From positions 1 through 37,896 of the forward strand of contig CAJWMQ010000010.1 in the NCBI GenBank assembly GCA_913042895.1: a DNA stretch of 37,896 bases. Direction: 5' to 3'. The stretch comes from an uncultured Verrucomicrobiales bacterium (lineage in GTDB: Bacteria; Verrucomicrobiota; Verrucomicrobiia; Limisphaerales; UBA1100). This document shows, one piece after another, positions 1 through 8,408 of the stretch. The notes below the pieces were generated by a model. That model did no database searches. It was not told the origin of the DNA and saw only the letters and a program-made list of their open reading frames with translations. Every line of letters begins with the position of its first letter. The stretch's first letter is position 1. Position numbers and translations under genes: made by a program.

Positions 1-2017
1 CGGCCGAGCCGCCTTTCAGGCCGGCTTCGAGTCCATTGACCAGCTGATCTTTGTCGGTGGCAGTTGGGGCCAAGGAAAAGAGGGCGCCGGCCATGGCGAG
101 ATTGGGGTCAATGGGTTCGGCTCCGTACCGTTGGGCCAGGCGGGGCAGTAGGTGCTGTTGCATCATGGGGGTCTTCCACAGCTCCTGATCGCGCAACAGT
201 TTGACCACTTCTGTTAAATCGGAGGTCGATTTATCTTCGAGCGCCCACCAAAGCAACAGGGGGATGTGCTTGTCGTTGACATCCTCTTCGCGGCGGATGA
301 GTTGGGCCAATATGGGAAAGCTATCCTTGGCGGGCCAGCGTTTGCAAGAGGCGGCGAGACAACTTCGAACCTCGACGTTTTCTTCCGAGCCGGCTAAGGC
401 TGTTAATTGGGTGCGCAGGTCGGCGTTCATGAGGTGACTGTCCCCCAGGAGTCGGATGGTCCAGAACCGAACGTACGGATGCGGATGCTTCAGAGTCTCT
501 TGCGCATACTCGCGGGTAAATCCGCCGCTATGGTTGATGGCCCAAAATGCTTCGAGTGCGAGTTGGTTATCGTTTGCTTTCACCAGCCCTTTCAGGGTGG
601 GGATGATTTTAGGATCCTGGCGATCGGCCAGCAGGCGTTGGGCAGTTTGGCGAAACCACTTATTGGGATTGGCCAGTTCCATGAGGAGCTCGGTGTTCGA
701 ATATTTTTTAAGGTCAAACGGTTTGATGGGCTTGGCGGTCTTGGCGTGCATCCGATAGATGCGCCCACTGCTCTTGTGCCATGTGTCGCGCGGATCGAGA
801 TGGCTCAGGCGGCTGTCATACCAATCGGCGAAATACACAGCTCCATCCGGGCCGGCCTTGGTATCCACAATTCGAAACCAACGATCCTCGGTGGTAACCA
901 TTGGCGGCGTATCCACTGTGCGGAAGGTGGAGGTGTCCGGATACAAGCGGCTGGCTTGCACCCGGTTCACCAGTGCCATGCCGGAGATGATGTTGCCCTC
1001 GTAGCCGGGTAGGGCGCCGCCTTCGTAGATGATCGTCGATTGCGCGAACCGCGGTTTATATCCTTCGTGCGCCATATGCTGGTAGTAGCCGAAGGCGTAG
1101 GGGTTGGTGAGTGGGCCGTGTTTGCCCCAGTTTTTGGTGAAGCAGCTGCCTTGCGGATAATGCACGCCGCGTGTGTTGCCGTGATTGGTGCCGGAGAACA
1201 ACCGGCCTTGGCTGTCAAAATCGATGCAAAACGTGTTCCCGCCGCCTTCGCCAAACACCTCGAATTTCTTAGTGCTCGGATGATATCGCCACACGGCCTG
1301 GCCGAGAAACTTGATGCCCTGAATCTCCGCGGTACAGGTGCTGCCATGCGCTCCGTAGATCCAGCCGTCCGGGCCCCAACGCAAGCTGTTGGCACCAGAA
1401 TGAGTGTCTTCCAGACCGAACCCCGTGAGGTGCACCTTGGGATCGCCATCCGGAATGTCGTCGCCGTTTTTATCGGGATAAAACAGCAGGTACGGCGGCA
1501 TCAATACCCATGCGCCGCCGCGACCGGTGATCACGCTGCGGGCCATGTTCAGGCCGTCGATAAAGGTTTTGTGTTTGTCAAATACCCCGTCGCCGTCGGT
1601 GTCCTCGTGAATGGTAATCTTGTCTTTCCCGCGAAAATGACTGGGTGGCGGCGGCGGCACTTTGTCGTATACGGCCCGCAGATACTTGTCGTACTCCACA
1701 ATCTTCAAGCCGGCGGGGAACGGGTATTGGAGATACTGCGTCACCCACAGCCGGCCGCGTTCATCGAAATACATGTTGAGCGGTTGGGCTACAGCCGGTT
1801 CATGGGCGGCCACCTGCATGGCGAGCCCGTCTGCGAGTTTGAGTTTCTTGAGTGCCTCCTCGGGCGAGGCGGGTTTGGACCCGTCATTCAGTGCGCCACG
1901 GCCTTTGAAGTTTTCGACAAACGGCTTGAGCGGATCATCAAATTTGTCGGCCGGTTTATCCGCGGCCAAAAGGGATGCGGCCAAACTCAACGCAGAACAA
2001 ACAGCAACACGCAGCAT
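1..2017 (-). CDS. PVC-type membrane-bound dehydrogenase-like protein (C-terminus cut off by window edge)
   Basis: The minus-strand frame is open from the ATG at 2015-2017 to base 1, about 672 codons with no stop, so the C-terminus lies outside. A short signal peptide (MLRVAVCSALSLAASLLAA) is followed by a seven-bladed-propeller type region (about residues 60-430) with the stretch DEDTDGDGVFDK-like (EDTDGDGVFDKHKTF) and GANSLRWGPDGWIYG, typical of the Pirellula/Verrucomicrobium 'membrane-bound dehydrogenase' family (TIGR02604-like). After about residue 430 the protein turns into helical HEAT-type repeats, as in that family. Many relatives end in a cytochrome c CxxCH domain; that part would be beyond the window and cannot be checked. 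The enzyme activity is not established for the family; an exported sugar or alcohol oxidation role is inferred. The start is supported by a promoter-like pair ending six bases upstream. Confidence 0.88.
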   Translation of the reverse strand, partial: MLRVAVCSALSLAASLLAADKPADKFDDPLKPFVENFKGRGALNDGSKPASPEEALKKLKLADGLAMQVAAHEPAVAQPLNMYFDERGRLWVTQYLQYPFPAGLKIVEYDKYLRAVYDKVPPPPPSHFRGKDKITIHEDTDGDGVFDKHKTFIDGLNMARSVITGRGGAWVLMPPYLLFYPDKNGDDIPDGDPKVHLTGFGLEDTHSGANSLRWGPDGWIYGAHGSTCTAEIQGIKFLGQAVWRYHPSTKKFEVFGEGGGNTFCIDFDSQGRLFSGTNHGNTRGVHYPQGSCFTKNWGKHGPLTNPYAFGYYQHMAHEGYKPRFAQSTIIYEGGALPGYEGNIISGMALVNRVQASRLYPDTSTFRTVDTPPMVTTEDRWFRIVDTKAGPDGAVYFADWYDSRLSHLDPRDTWHKSSGRIYRMHAKTAKPIKPFDLKKYSNTELLMELANPNKWFRQTAQRLLADRQDPKIIPTLKGLVKANDNQLALEAFWAINHSGGFTREYAQETLKHPHPYVRFWTIRLLGDSHLMNADLRTQLTALAGSEENVEVRSCLAASCKRWPAKDSFPILAQLIRREEDVNDKHIPLLLWWALEDKSTSDLTEVVKLLRDQELWKTPMMQQHLLPRLAQRYGAEPIDPNLAMAGALFSLAPTATDKDQLVNGLEAGLKGGSA

Positions 2018-2023
2018 GGCGCG

Positions 2024-2051
2024 ATTGTGACGCCGCACTGCGGGTGGTCAA
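2024..2051 (-). promoter_or_regulatory. Predicted promoter of the PVC dehydrogenase gene, leaderless type
   Basis: On the minus strand TTGACC (2051-2046) is followed after 16 bases by CACAAT (2029-2024), then six bases, then the ATG at 2017. Initiation about seven bases after the -10 box would fall on the start codon. No Shine-Dalgarno sequence is present. Confidence 0.5.
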
Positions 2052-3292
2052 AGAAATAAGCCCGCGATGCAGGCATTCGTGTAGCCTACTAGAATACCCC
2101 CGGCCATTGCGCGCAGGCCCAAGCTCGCGAGATCCGCTCGGCGCTCGGGCGCCAGTGAACCAATGCCGCCGATTTGAATGGCGATGCTCGCAAAGTTCGC
2201 AAACCCGCAAATGGCAAAGGTGGCCAGGGTGAAACTGCGCGGATCCAGCGTCTCCTTGAGGGAGGTGATTTCCATATAGCCGATGAACTCGGTAAATACG
2301 ATGCGTTTGCCCAAGGCCTGGCCGATGGCATCGCAATCGGCCCAAGGTACGCCCATGAGCCACGCGAAGGGGGCATTGAGCCAGCCAAGGATCTGGTCGA
2401 ACGTGATCGGTGCATTCACACCGATCCAGTTTTGCGGTAGGATAATGAGGTAATTGAGCAGGGCGATGGCGGCGGTGAATCCGATCAACATGGCCAGCAC
2501 ATTGAGCGTGAGCTTCATGCCGTCGCTGGCGCCTTGGCACATGGCATCGAGTGCGTTGGTGGTTTCGGCCTGCACTTTCTGATCGGCACCATCGGCCGTT
2601 TCGCTTTGTTGCGTTTCGGGGAGAAGGATCTTGGCCATGTACAAGGCGGTGGGCGCGGCCATGAACGAGGCCGTGAGCAGATGCCCCGCCTCCACCCCCA
2701 TGCCGGCGTAGACGGCAAACACGCCGCCGGCAATCGTCGCCATGCCGCCGACCATCATAGTCATCAGCTCGCTCTTAGTCATGCCTTTGAGATAAGGTTG
2801 AATGACCAGTGGCGCCTCGGTTTGGCCCATGAACACATTGGCGGAAGTGCAGAGGCTTTCGCTGCCGCTGGTGCGCATCACGCGTTGCATCACCCAGGCT
2901 ATAGCGCGGACAATTCGCTGCAGTACCCCAAGGTGGTAGAACAAGCTTGAGATCACTGCGACTAGGATGATGGTGCCGCAAATGGTGATGCCCAGCACCA
3001 TGGCACCGTTGTCCCCAAAAACCGGTAGCAAAGCTTCCCGTTTGGCTAGTGGCCCGAAAATCAGTTGGGTGCCTTGTTTGGCGAAATAGATGAGGTTGGC
3101 GGCGGCGGTGTTGGCTTGTTCATACACCCAGGCACTGAAGGCACTGGGGCGGATCATGATCAGGGCGATCAACGCCTGCAAGCTCAGGCCGGCCAGAACT
3201 GTGCGCCAGGGGAATTGCTGGCGTCGTACCGAGAGTCCCCATGCGAGGGTAATGAAGGCGGCGAGGCCGATCAGGCTCATGAGTTGTGTCAT
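2048..3292 (-). CDS. nupC: Concentrative nucleoside transporter (CNT/NupC family)
   Basis: This 414-residue protein is a polytopic inner-membrane protein. The order is three N-terminal membrane segments, then a region with GDNGAMVLGITICGTII, then the family signature GQTEAPLVI followed by helices including GGMATIAGGVFAVYAGMG. The C-terminal part carries NALDAMCQGASDGMKLTLNVLAMLIGF and a GFANFASIAIQIGGIG segment, both typical of CNT transporters. These import nucleosides coupled to sodium or protons. Length and organisation match full-length CNT proteins (about 400). The ATG lies one base after the stop of the alcohol dehydrogenase gene, so the two are translated from one mRNA. It is the last gene of the eight-gene operon. 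Which nucleosides are carried cannot be told from sequence. Confidence 0.93.
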   Translation of the reverse strand: MTQLMSLIGLAAFITLAWGLSVRRQQFPWRTVLAGLSLQALIALIMIRPSAFSAWVYEQANTAAANLIYFAKQGTQLIFGPLAKREALLPVFGDNGAMVLGITICGTIILVAVISSLFYHLGVLQRIVRAIAWVMQRVMRTSGSESLCTSANVFMGQTEAPLVIQPYLKGMTKSELMTMMVGGMATIAGGVFAVYAGMGVEAGHLLTASFMAAPTALYMAKILLPETQQSETADGADQKVQAETTNALDAMCQGASDGMKLTLNVLAMLIGFTAAIALLNYLIILPQNWIGVNAPITFDQILGWLNAPFAWLMGVPWADCDAIGQALGKRIVFTEFIGYMEITSLKETLDPRSFTLATFAICGFANFASIAIQIGGIGSLAPERRADLASLGLRAMAGGILVGYTNACIAGLFL

Positions 3293-3293
3293 A

Positions 3294-4322
3294 TTAAGGG
3301 GTGTCAGGTTGGGTGTGAATAAGGGTTTTTACGGCTCGATTGCCTTGGGTCATTTCCTGAAAGATCGTCGGTAATTCGTTTAGCGTACATTCGACGGTCA
3401 CAAAATCCTCGGCTCGAATGCGTCCGGCCTCAATATGTTCAAGCGCCTTTCGGATGGTGGCGGGCGAATGGTGGAAACTGCCAAGGAGCGTGAGGTTGCT
3501 GTAGTGGATGGTTTCGGTGTTCAATGTGATGGAAGTTCCTTTTGGGCAGCCCCCGAAGAAATTGACGGTGCCGCCCTTGCGGACGAGCTCCACGGCGGCT
3601 TCCCAGCAGGCCGGTTTGCCGACGGCTTCGATTACCACGTCAAAGAGGTCGTTGGCGTTGACGGCCGCCACCACATCTTCTCCTTTGACTTCATGTGTTA
3701 TGGCACCAAGTTGAGCGGCGGTTTGCAAGCGGGCTTCACCGCGCCCGGCCAAATGCACCTCGCAGCCGATGTCCTGAGCGAGCGCGGCAAACATCAGTCC
3801 AATCGGGCCAGAGCCTATGATTAGAATTCGTTGGCCGGCTTGGAGTTCGCAATCGTCGGCTCCCTGCACCACGCAAGCCAAAGGCTCGGTGAGCGCCGCG
3901 TCAGCAAAGGCAGTATCGGTGGACAAAGGCAGTAGATTCTTTTCAACGATGCGGGCCGGCACCACGATTGATTCGGCGTAAGCGCCATTTAGAAAGAGAA
4001 GGTCGTCGCATAGGTTGGGTTGATGATTTTTACAATAGCGGCACTCTTCGCAGGGGGCGGAATTGGCGGCCACGACACGGTCGCCGATTTTCCAACCAGC
4101 AACATCCTCGGCCATCTCAGTAATCGTGCCGGCAAATTCATGGCCAAACACGGCCGGTGGTGTGATCATGCGGGCGTGATACCCGCGGCGGTACACCTTG
4201 AGGTCCGTGCCGCAGGTTAGCGCAGTTCCAATCCGAATGCGCACTTCGCCGGTCTGCAGGACAGGTGCATCGGTTTCCTCGATTCGGACATCCTCTTGAC
4301 CATGAAGGACGGCGGCCTTCAT
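3294..4322 (-). CDS. Zinc-dependent medium-chain alcohol dehydrogenase
   Basis: A 342-residue MDR-family NAD(P)-dependent dehydrogenase. Visible residues are the catalytic zinc ligand Cys37 (TCGTD), His61-Glu62 (GHEFAG), the structural zinc cluster Cys91, Cys94, Cys97 and Cys105, and the nucleotide-binding turn GSGPIGL around residue 178. The frame is open upstream to 4451, but MKAAVLHGQEDVRIEE at 4322 is the classical family start and its ATG overlaps the upstream stop as ATGA (4319-4322), so I chose it. The nearest relatives are threonine or sorbitol/xylitol dehydrogenase-like enzymes; the substrate is unknown. It sits between a polyprenyl-phosphate transporter and a nucleoside transporter, which gives no clear hint of the substrate. 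Confidence 0.9.
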   Translation of the reverse strand: MKAAVLHGQEDVRIEETDAPVLQTGEVRIRIGTALTCGTDLKVYRRGYHARMITPPAVFGHEFAGTITEMAEDVAGWKIGDRVVAANSAPCEECRYCKNHQPNLCDDLLFLNGAYAESIVVPARIVEKNLLPLSTDTAFADAALTEPLACVVQGADDCELQAGQRILIIGSGPIGLMFAALAQDIGCEVHLAGRGEARLQTAAQLGAITHEVKGEDVVAAVNANDLFDVVIEAVGKPACWEAAVELVRKGGTVNFFGGCPKGTSITLNTETIHYSNLTLLGSFHHSPATIRKALEHIEAGRIRAEDFVTVECTLNELPTIFQEMTQGNRAVKTLIHTQPDTP

Positions 4323-5257
4323 TTGGGTTTTCCTCCCGTGGAACCGGGTTTGGGGTCGGCAATGCGGTCGAGGATGAGCACTAGTCCCGCTCCCGCCAGC
4401 ATCAGCAGCAGGGCGTGAAATAGGGCCTGATCGGGCACCGGATAATTCCATTCATAACCAGTGATCTTGATCTTGTCTTCGAACTGTTTGGTGATCTCAG
4501 TTTTCCATGGCCAAATGACGGCAAGAGAGCCAATCACAAATCCGGTGAGGCCGGCCAGAGTGGGAGCCTTGAATTTATTAAGAAAATGGGACAAGGTATG
4601 AGAAAAGCCCAGTAGACCGACAGCGCATCCGAGGCCAAAGGGGACCAGAACGGGCAGAGCGGTTTTGAAATCGCGAAGGTTTCCAATGGCGCCAATGACC
4701 AGTCCGTAGTTTCCCATGAGGATCAGGATAAACGAGCCTGAAATGCCAGGGAGGATCATGCTGCACATGGCGATGACGCCGCAAAGGAAGAGATAGCCGG
4801 GATTGTCGTTTTGCTGAAGCGGTTCCAGAAGTAGCACGGCGGCTGCGATGGCGATGCCGATGAGTAAGGCTAGGCCGGTGATGGGGTTCCATTTTGGAAT
4901 CTGTTTGGCGACGATGAACACTGAGGCCAAAATGAGGCCAAAAAAGAAGGCCATGGTCAGGATCTCGTGGTTGGCCAACAGAGTCTCCAGTAATTTTGCC
5001 AGCGTAATGATGCTGGTAACCAGACCAATTCCGAGCGCGCACACAAACGGGCCGTTGAGTGATTCGAAGCATTTTTTGAACTGTCCCTGCGTTAGCTGTT
5101 TGAGCGGGCCCCAGCCGAATGATTTGATGGTGTCGATCAGTTCCTGATAGATACCACTGATCAGAGCGATGGTGCCGCCGGATACGCCGGGAATGACGTT
5201 GGCTGCTCCCATGGCCGCACCTTTTAGCGCAGTTCCCACGAAGCGCGTGACACTCAT
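4319..5257 (-). CDS. popT: DUF368 family polyprenyl-phosphate transporter (PopT-like)
   Basis: A polytopic membrane protein of 312 residues with the DUF368 signature GAANVIPGVSGGTIALISGIYQ near the N-terminus and the second, inverted copy MILPGISGSFILILMGNY near residue 145. The duplicated PGxSG motifs are characteristic of the family. Members have been shown (DUF368/PopT) to bring undecaprenyl phosphate back across the cytoplasmic membrane for reuse in cell-wall and polysaccharide synthesis. The reading frame also opens at an ATG at 5290, but the ATG at 5257 has GGGAGG seven bases upstream, one of the few good ribosome sites in this window, so I prefer it. It follows alr closely and overlaps the next gene by four bases. 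The role is known for the family and inferred here. Confidence 0.88.
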   Translation of the reverse strand: MSVTRFVGTALKGAAMGAANVIPGVSGGTIALISGIYQELIDTIKSFGWGPLKQLTQGQFKKCFESLNGPFVCALGIGLVTSIITLAKLLETLLANHEILTMAFFFGLILASVFIVAKQIPKWNPITGLALLIGIAIAAAVLLLEPLQQNDNPGYLFLCGVIAMCSMILPGISGSFILILMGNYGLVIGAIGNLRDFKTALPVLVPFGLGCAVGLLGFSHTLSHFLNKFKAPTLAGLTGFVIGSLAVIWPWKTEITKQFEDKIKITGYEWNYPVPDQALFHALLLMLAGAGLVLILDRIADPKPGSTGGKPK

Positions 5258-5303
5258 CGGCTCGCCTCCCACAGGCGCAGTAAACGACATGGAGACGGCG
5301 GGG

Positions 5304-6437
5304 TCAAGCGGCCTGCCCTCCGCGGTACAGGCGGGGCACCCGATGGGTGATGGCGGTAAGCGTTTCCCATGGGATCGTGCCGGCCCATTCAGCGAGTTGG
5401 TTGGCCGTGATGGTTTGGCGTCCCTGCGAGCCGATCAACACGGCTTCATCCCCACATTGCACGCCGGGGACGCGTGAAACATCCACCAACATCTGGTCCA
5501 TGGTAATGCGGCCCAAGACCGCGCAGCGTTTGCCGCCGATTAATACCCGCGCTTGTCCGCTGCCACTGGAGAAATAGCCGTCGCCATAACCGGCGGTAAG
5601 CGTGGCCACGCGCATTTTGCGGGAGGCGGTAAAGCGTTGGCCGTAACTCAGAGGCGTGCCTTTGGAAATGGTTTTCAAAAAGCTCACGCGGCATTTCCAG
5701 CTGAGGGCGGTTTGGAGATTTTTTTTCAAAACAGCCGGTGCGCGGCGGCGGCCCGGCGGGAGCACGCCGTATACTAACAGGCCCGGGCGGGCGAGATTGT
5801 AGATGCTGTCCGGTTCGTGAAGGAGGGCCGCACTGTTGTTGGCGTGAAGGTAGTCAAGGTCCTGATCAAGGGATTGAACCAATTGACTAAACGCCTGCCG
5901 TTGACGGCGGGAGAATGAGGCATTATCTTCGGCTGAAGCGTAGTGGGTGTAGAGGCCGTTGATCTCGAGACGAGGCAGCTTGGTTGCCGCCTGAATCAAT
6001 TGCAGAGCATCCGGGGTTGGCACACCCAATCGGCCCATGCCAGTATCGACCTTGATATGGGCGCGGACTGTTTTTTTAAGTTTCCCAGCGGCCTTGGAAA
6101 ATCGGCGGGCCTCCTCCAGCGAAGAGAGAGTGGGCATGACGTTGTCATTGATTGCCCGCTCAGTTTCTTCTGGGAGACAAGCACCCAGCATTAGGATGGG
6201 CCAGCCGCGGCCTACTGCGCGAATGTCACGGGCTTCATCGAGGTTGGCTACGCCAAAGACATCCGTGCCCGACTGCATCAGCAGGGCGGCGATTTGGCGG
6301 AGACCATGGCCGTAGGCGTCAGCCTTGACCACGGTGAGAATTTGGTTGCCGGGACCTATGCGATGACGCAGCCACGCGAGATTGTTGCGCAACGCGTCTA
6401 GATCGATTTCAGCCCAGCACCGGTGAGGAAAGCTCAC
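5304..6437 (-). CDS. alr: Alanine racemase
   Basis: A 377-residue fold-type III PLP enzyme that makes D-alanine for peptidoglycan. The PLP-binding lysine is Lys38 in VVKADAYGHG. The C-terminal beta domain has the catalytic tyrosine motif AGYGDGY and the GRITMDQMLVDV stretch typical of Alr. The length is that of a complete enzyme. The start is a GTG at 6435-6437, giving MSFPHRCWAEIDLDAL, which aligns with the usual Alr N-terminus. It lies 46 bases after tsaB. In that gap TTGCCC, 18 bases, CATTTT and five bases precede the GTG, so an additional internal promoter is possible. Its pairing with the DUF368 gene suggests shared use in envelope synthesis. Confidence 0.95.
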   Translation of the reverse strand: MSFPHRCWAEIDLDALRNNLAWLRHRIGPGNQILTVVKADAYGHGLRQIAALLMQSGTDVFGVANLDEARDIRAVGRGWPILMLGACLPEETERAINDNVMPTLSSLEEARRFSKAAGKLKKTVRAHIKVDTGMGRLGVPTPDALQLIQAATKLPRLEINGLYTHYASAEDNASFSRRQRQAFSQLVQSLDQDLDYLHANNSAALLHEPDSIYNLARPGLLVYGVLPPGRRRAPAVLKKNLQTALSWKCRVSFLKTISKGTPLSYGQRFTASRKMRVATLTAGYGDGYFSSGSGQARVLIGGKRCAVLGRITMDQMLVDVSRVPGVQCGDEAVLIGSQGRQTITANQLAEWAGTIPWETLTAITHRVPRLYRGGQAA

Positions 6438-6483
6438 GCGCGAAAATGACCCAAGGCCGCGCGGGCGGGCAAGGGGAGGTCAT

Positions 6484-7107
6484 TCACAACTGCCGCGGCG
6501 GTGGCGCCTTGGTGAATTCCGTGGGGCGCAGATAGATCGGCTCGATTTCGCAGCCGCGAATGCGATCCGGCCGTGCCGTAGCCAGTTGGGCGAGCACAGC
6601 CGCCGAGGGGTAAAGTGGTTCGCAGCTGGGAAAACCGGCGGCGTCCGGACCGTACGCCTTCAGCTCGGCGGCTGAGGTTACGCCTATGATGCTGAGGGGA
6701 GTGGTTTCCAGTTGTGCCTGGTCATCGAGCTGCCAGGCGCAGTGATAATATTCATGGCGCTGGGCATCGATGATGAAATCGGTTTCGCCACGTAGGCCAT
6801 TGCGGCGGGCGGTGGCCGCGAGGATTTCAGCGCTACTTACCGCGCAGAGCGGTGTGTCCCGGGCTAGTTGCCAACCCTGTGCCACGGCGATGGCCGAGCG
6901 AATGCCGGTGTAACTGCCAGGGCCGATGCTGAGGGCGAGACATTCGATTTCATCGCGGTCGATTTGAGCTTGATCGAGGGTTTGCTCGATCAGGATCAGC
7001 GGGCCGGTCTTGAGTTGGTCGGTGGTAATCTCGCTCAACACATCAGCGTCATCCGTGACGGCCACCGACCGTTGTCGTGAGCTGAATTCAAGCGCCAATA
7101 TCTTCAT
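6484..7107 (-). CDS. tsaB: tRNA threonylcarbamoyladenosine biosynthesis protein TsaB
   Basis: A 207-residue protein of the ASKHA fold. The N-terminus MKILALEFSSRQRSVAVTD and the motif LSIGPGSYTGIRSAIAVAQG are diagnostic for TsaB (YeaZ). TsaB partners TsaD, with TsaE, to make the t6A37 modification of ANN-decoding tRNAs. The start codon at 7107 lies inside the end of tsaE (20-base overlap), which indicates coupled translation. TsaD is not in the window. The tail past residue 190 is a little shorter than in E. coli YeaZ, which is normal in this family. Confidence 0.93.
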   Translation of the reverse strand: MKILALEFSSRQRSVAVTDDADVLSEITTDQLKTGPLILIEQTLDQAQIDRDEIECLALSIGPGSYTGIRSAIAVAQGWQLARDTPLCAVSSAEILAATARRNGLRGETDFIIDAQRHEYYHCAWQLDDQAQLETTPLSIIGVTSAAELKAYGPDAAGFPSCEPLYPSAAVLAQLATARPDRIRGCEIEPIYLRPTEFTKAPPPRQL

Positions 7108-7510
7108 AACGAATGAGGCGTTCGTGTTCGCCGGTTTGTTCGAGGGTCACGTGCCGGAAATCCGCCGGGCGCGGGCCCGTCCAACGGTTGAACCATTCGA
7201 TCACTGCGATGCCCTCGGGTTGGAAATAGGGTTCGAGTCCACTGGTGAGAATTTGGTCATCATTTTCCAGTCGATAAAAGTCCAAATGCTCTAGCTTTAG
7301 CCGGCCTTCGTATTCGCACACCAACGTGAATGTGGGTGAGGTGATCGGTTCGGTGATCCCAAGGCCGCGCGCGATGCCCTTAACCAAATGCGTCTTGCCA
7401 GCGCCTAAATCTCCTTCGAGACCAATCACCCAACCGGGCCGCGCTGTGGCGGCCCATTGTTCGCCAAGGGCGAGCGTGGCTTCAGGACTGTTCGAGGTGA
7501 TCGTATCCAT
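7088..7510 (-). CDS. tsaE: tRNA threonylcarbamoyladenosine biosynthesis ATPase TsaE
   Basis: A 140-residue P-loop protein. The Walker A motif is GDLGAGKTHLVKG near residue 35, the switch region ITSPTFTLVCEY follows, and the LEHLDFYRL motif is the usual TsaE H-x-D-x-Y-R element. TsaE is the ATPase subunit of the t6A complex with TsaB and TsaD. It overlaps thiL upstream by 29 bases and tsaB downstream by 20, so all three are translationally linked. The length is typical. Confidence 0.94.
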   Translation of the reverse strand: MDTITSNSPEATLALGEQWAATARPGWVIGLEGDLGAGKTHLVKGIARGLGITEPITSPTFTLVCEYEGRLKLEHLDFYRLENDDQILTSGLEPYFQPEGIAVIEWFNRWTGPRPADFRHVTLEQTGEHERLIRYEDIGA

Positions 7511-8408
7511 GGAGAGTGAGCGGTTTTACGCCCTTATCATCGCGCAGGGCAATGCCGGGTTGGTCGGTGATCTTGCCAATGCAATGCAACGGCGTCTCGG
7601 GGAATGCCGATTTCCAGCCATCCAGCAGAGGAACAGCATCCTTGGACGAAACCGTGAACAGGAGTTCGTAATCTTCGCCATCGGTTAAGGCGGCGAGCAG
7701 GGCGGTTTTGCCACTGGGATTATCCCGGGCCCGTTCCTTGGCCGCACGTCGAATGGGTAGGGCGCGGGTGAGCAATTCGGCCCCAGTTTGGTCGCTCAAC
7801 AAATGCCGCAGATCCGTGGCCAATCCATCGCTGAGATCGATCATCGCATGCACGATGTCTTGATCTGAAAGCCAGCGGGCTTCCTTGAGGCGAGGGGTGA
7901 AATTCAAATGGTGTCCAGCCAGTGATCCGCCCAATTCGCCACTCACAAAAATGGCATCGCCCACAGCACTGCCGGTGCGGAGGATGGGTTTGCTGGCTCT
8001 GCCGATCAAGGAAATGGAAAGAGTGAGTTGCGACAAACTGGTGGTTTCACCGCCGACTATGTTTACGTGATGTTCACGGGCGCAGTCGCGGAGGCCTTGA
8101 TAAACGGCTTCGATCAAACTCGGTTCCATTTCTGCATGAACCCCGAGCGTGATCAGGGCGTGGGTCGGCGTTCCGGACATGGCGGCAATATCCGATAACG
8201 CGCGCGCTAAGGCTTTGCGTCCGATGGTTTTTGGGGGGGTGTCCCGTTCGAAATGGATGCCTTCGACGATGGCGTCGGTTTTGAAAAGCAACTTGGAACC
8301 GCCCCAGTCGAGCACGGCGCAGTCGTCGCCGGGGCCAGTTAAGACGGATGAATCGGCGGGGAGATCCTGAGTGAGGCGTTGGATGAGTTCAGTTTCGCTC
8401 AGGCTCAT
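7482..8408 (-). CDS. thiL: Thiamine-monophosphate kinase
   Basis: A 308-residue protein of the PurM/ThiL fold that phosphorylates thiamine monophosphate to the active cofactor thiamine diphosphate. Signatures are GPGDDCAVLD near residue 25, the DAIVEGIHFERD motif near 45, ALSDIAAMSGTP near 70, NIVGGETT near 115, and ALTDGEDYELLF in the C-terminal half. The ATG at 8408 overlaps the stop of the CPBP protease gene as ATGA. No other thiamine gene is seen here, so the placement beside tsaE looks like a general housekeeping operon and not a thiamine pathway cluster. Confidence 0.95.
   Translation of the reverse strand: MSLSETELIQRLTQDLPADSSVLTGPGDDCAVLDWGGSKLLFKTDAIVEGIHFERDTPPKTIGRKALARALSDIAAMSGTPTHALITLGVHAEMEPSLIEAVYQGLRDCAREHHVNIVGGETTSLSQLTLSISLIGRASKPILRTGSAVGDAIFVSGELGGSLAGHHLNFTPRLKEARWLSDQDIVHAMIDLSDGLATDLRHLLSDQTGAELLTRALPIRRAAKERARDNPSGKTALLAALTDGEDYELLFTVSSKDAVPLLDGWKSAFPETPLHCIGKITDQPGIALRDDKGVKPLTLHGYDHLEQS

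Noticed and set aside
1040-2059. Plus-strand open frame of 339 codons
   Set aside because: It is antisense to the clear PVC dehydrogenase reading, whose translation has a signal peptide and family motifs.
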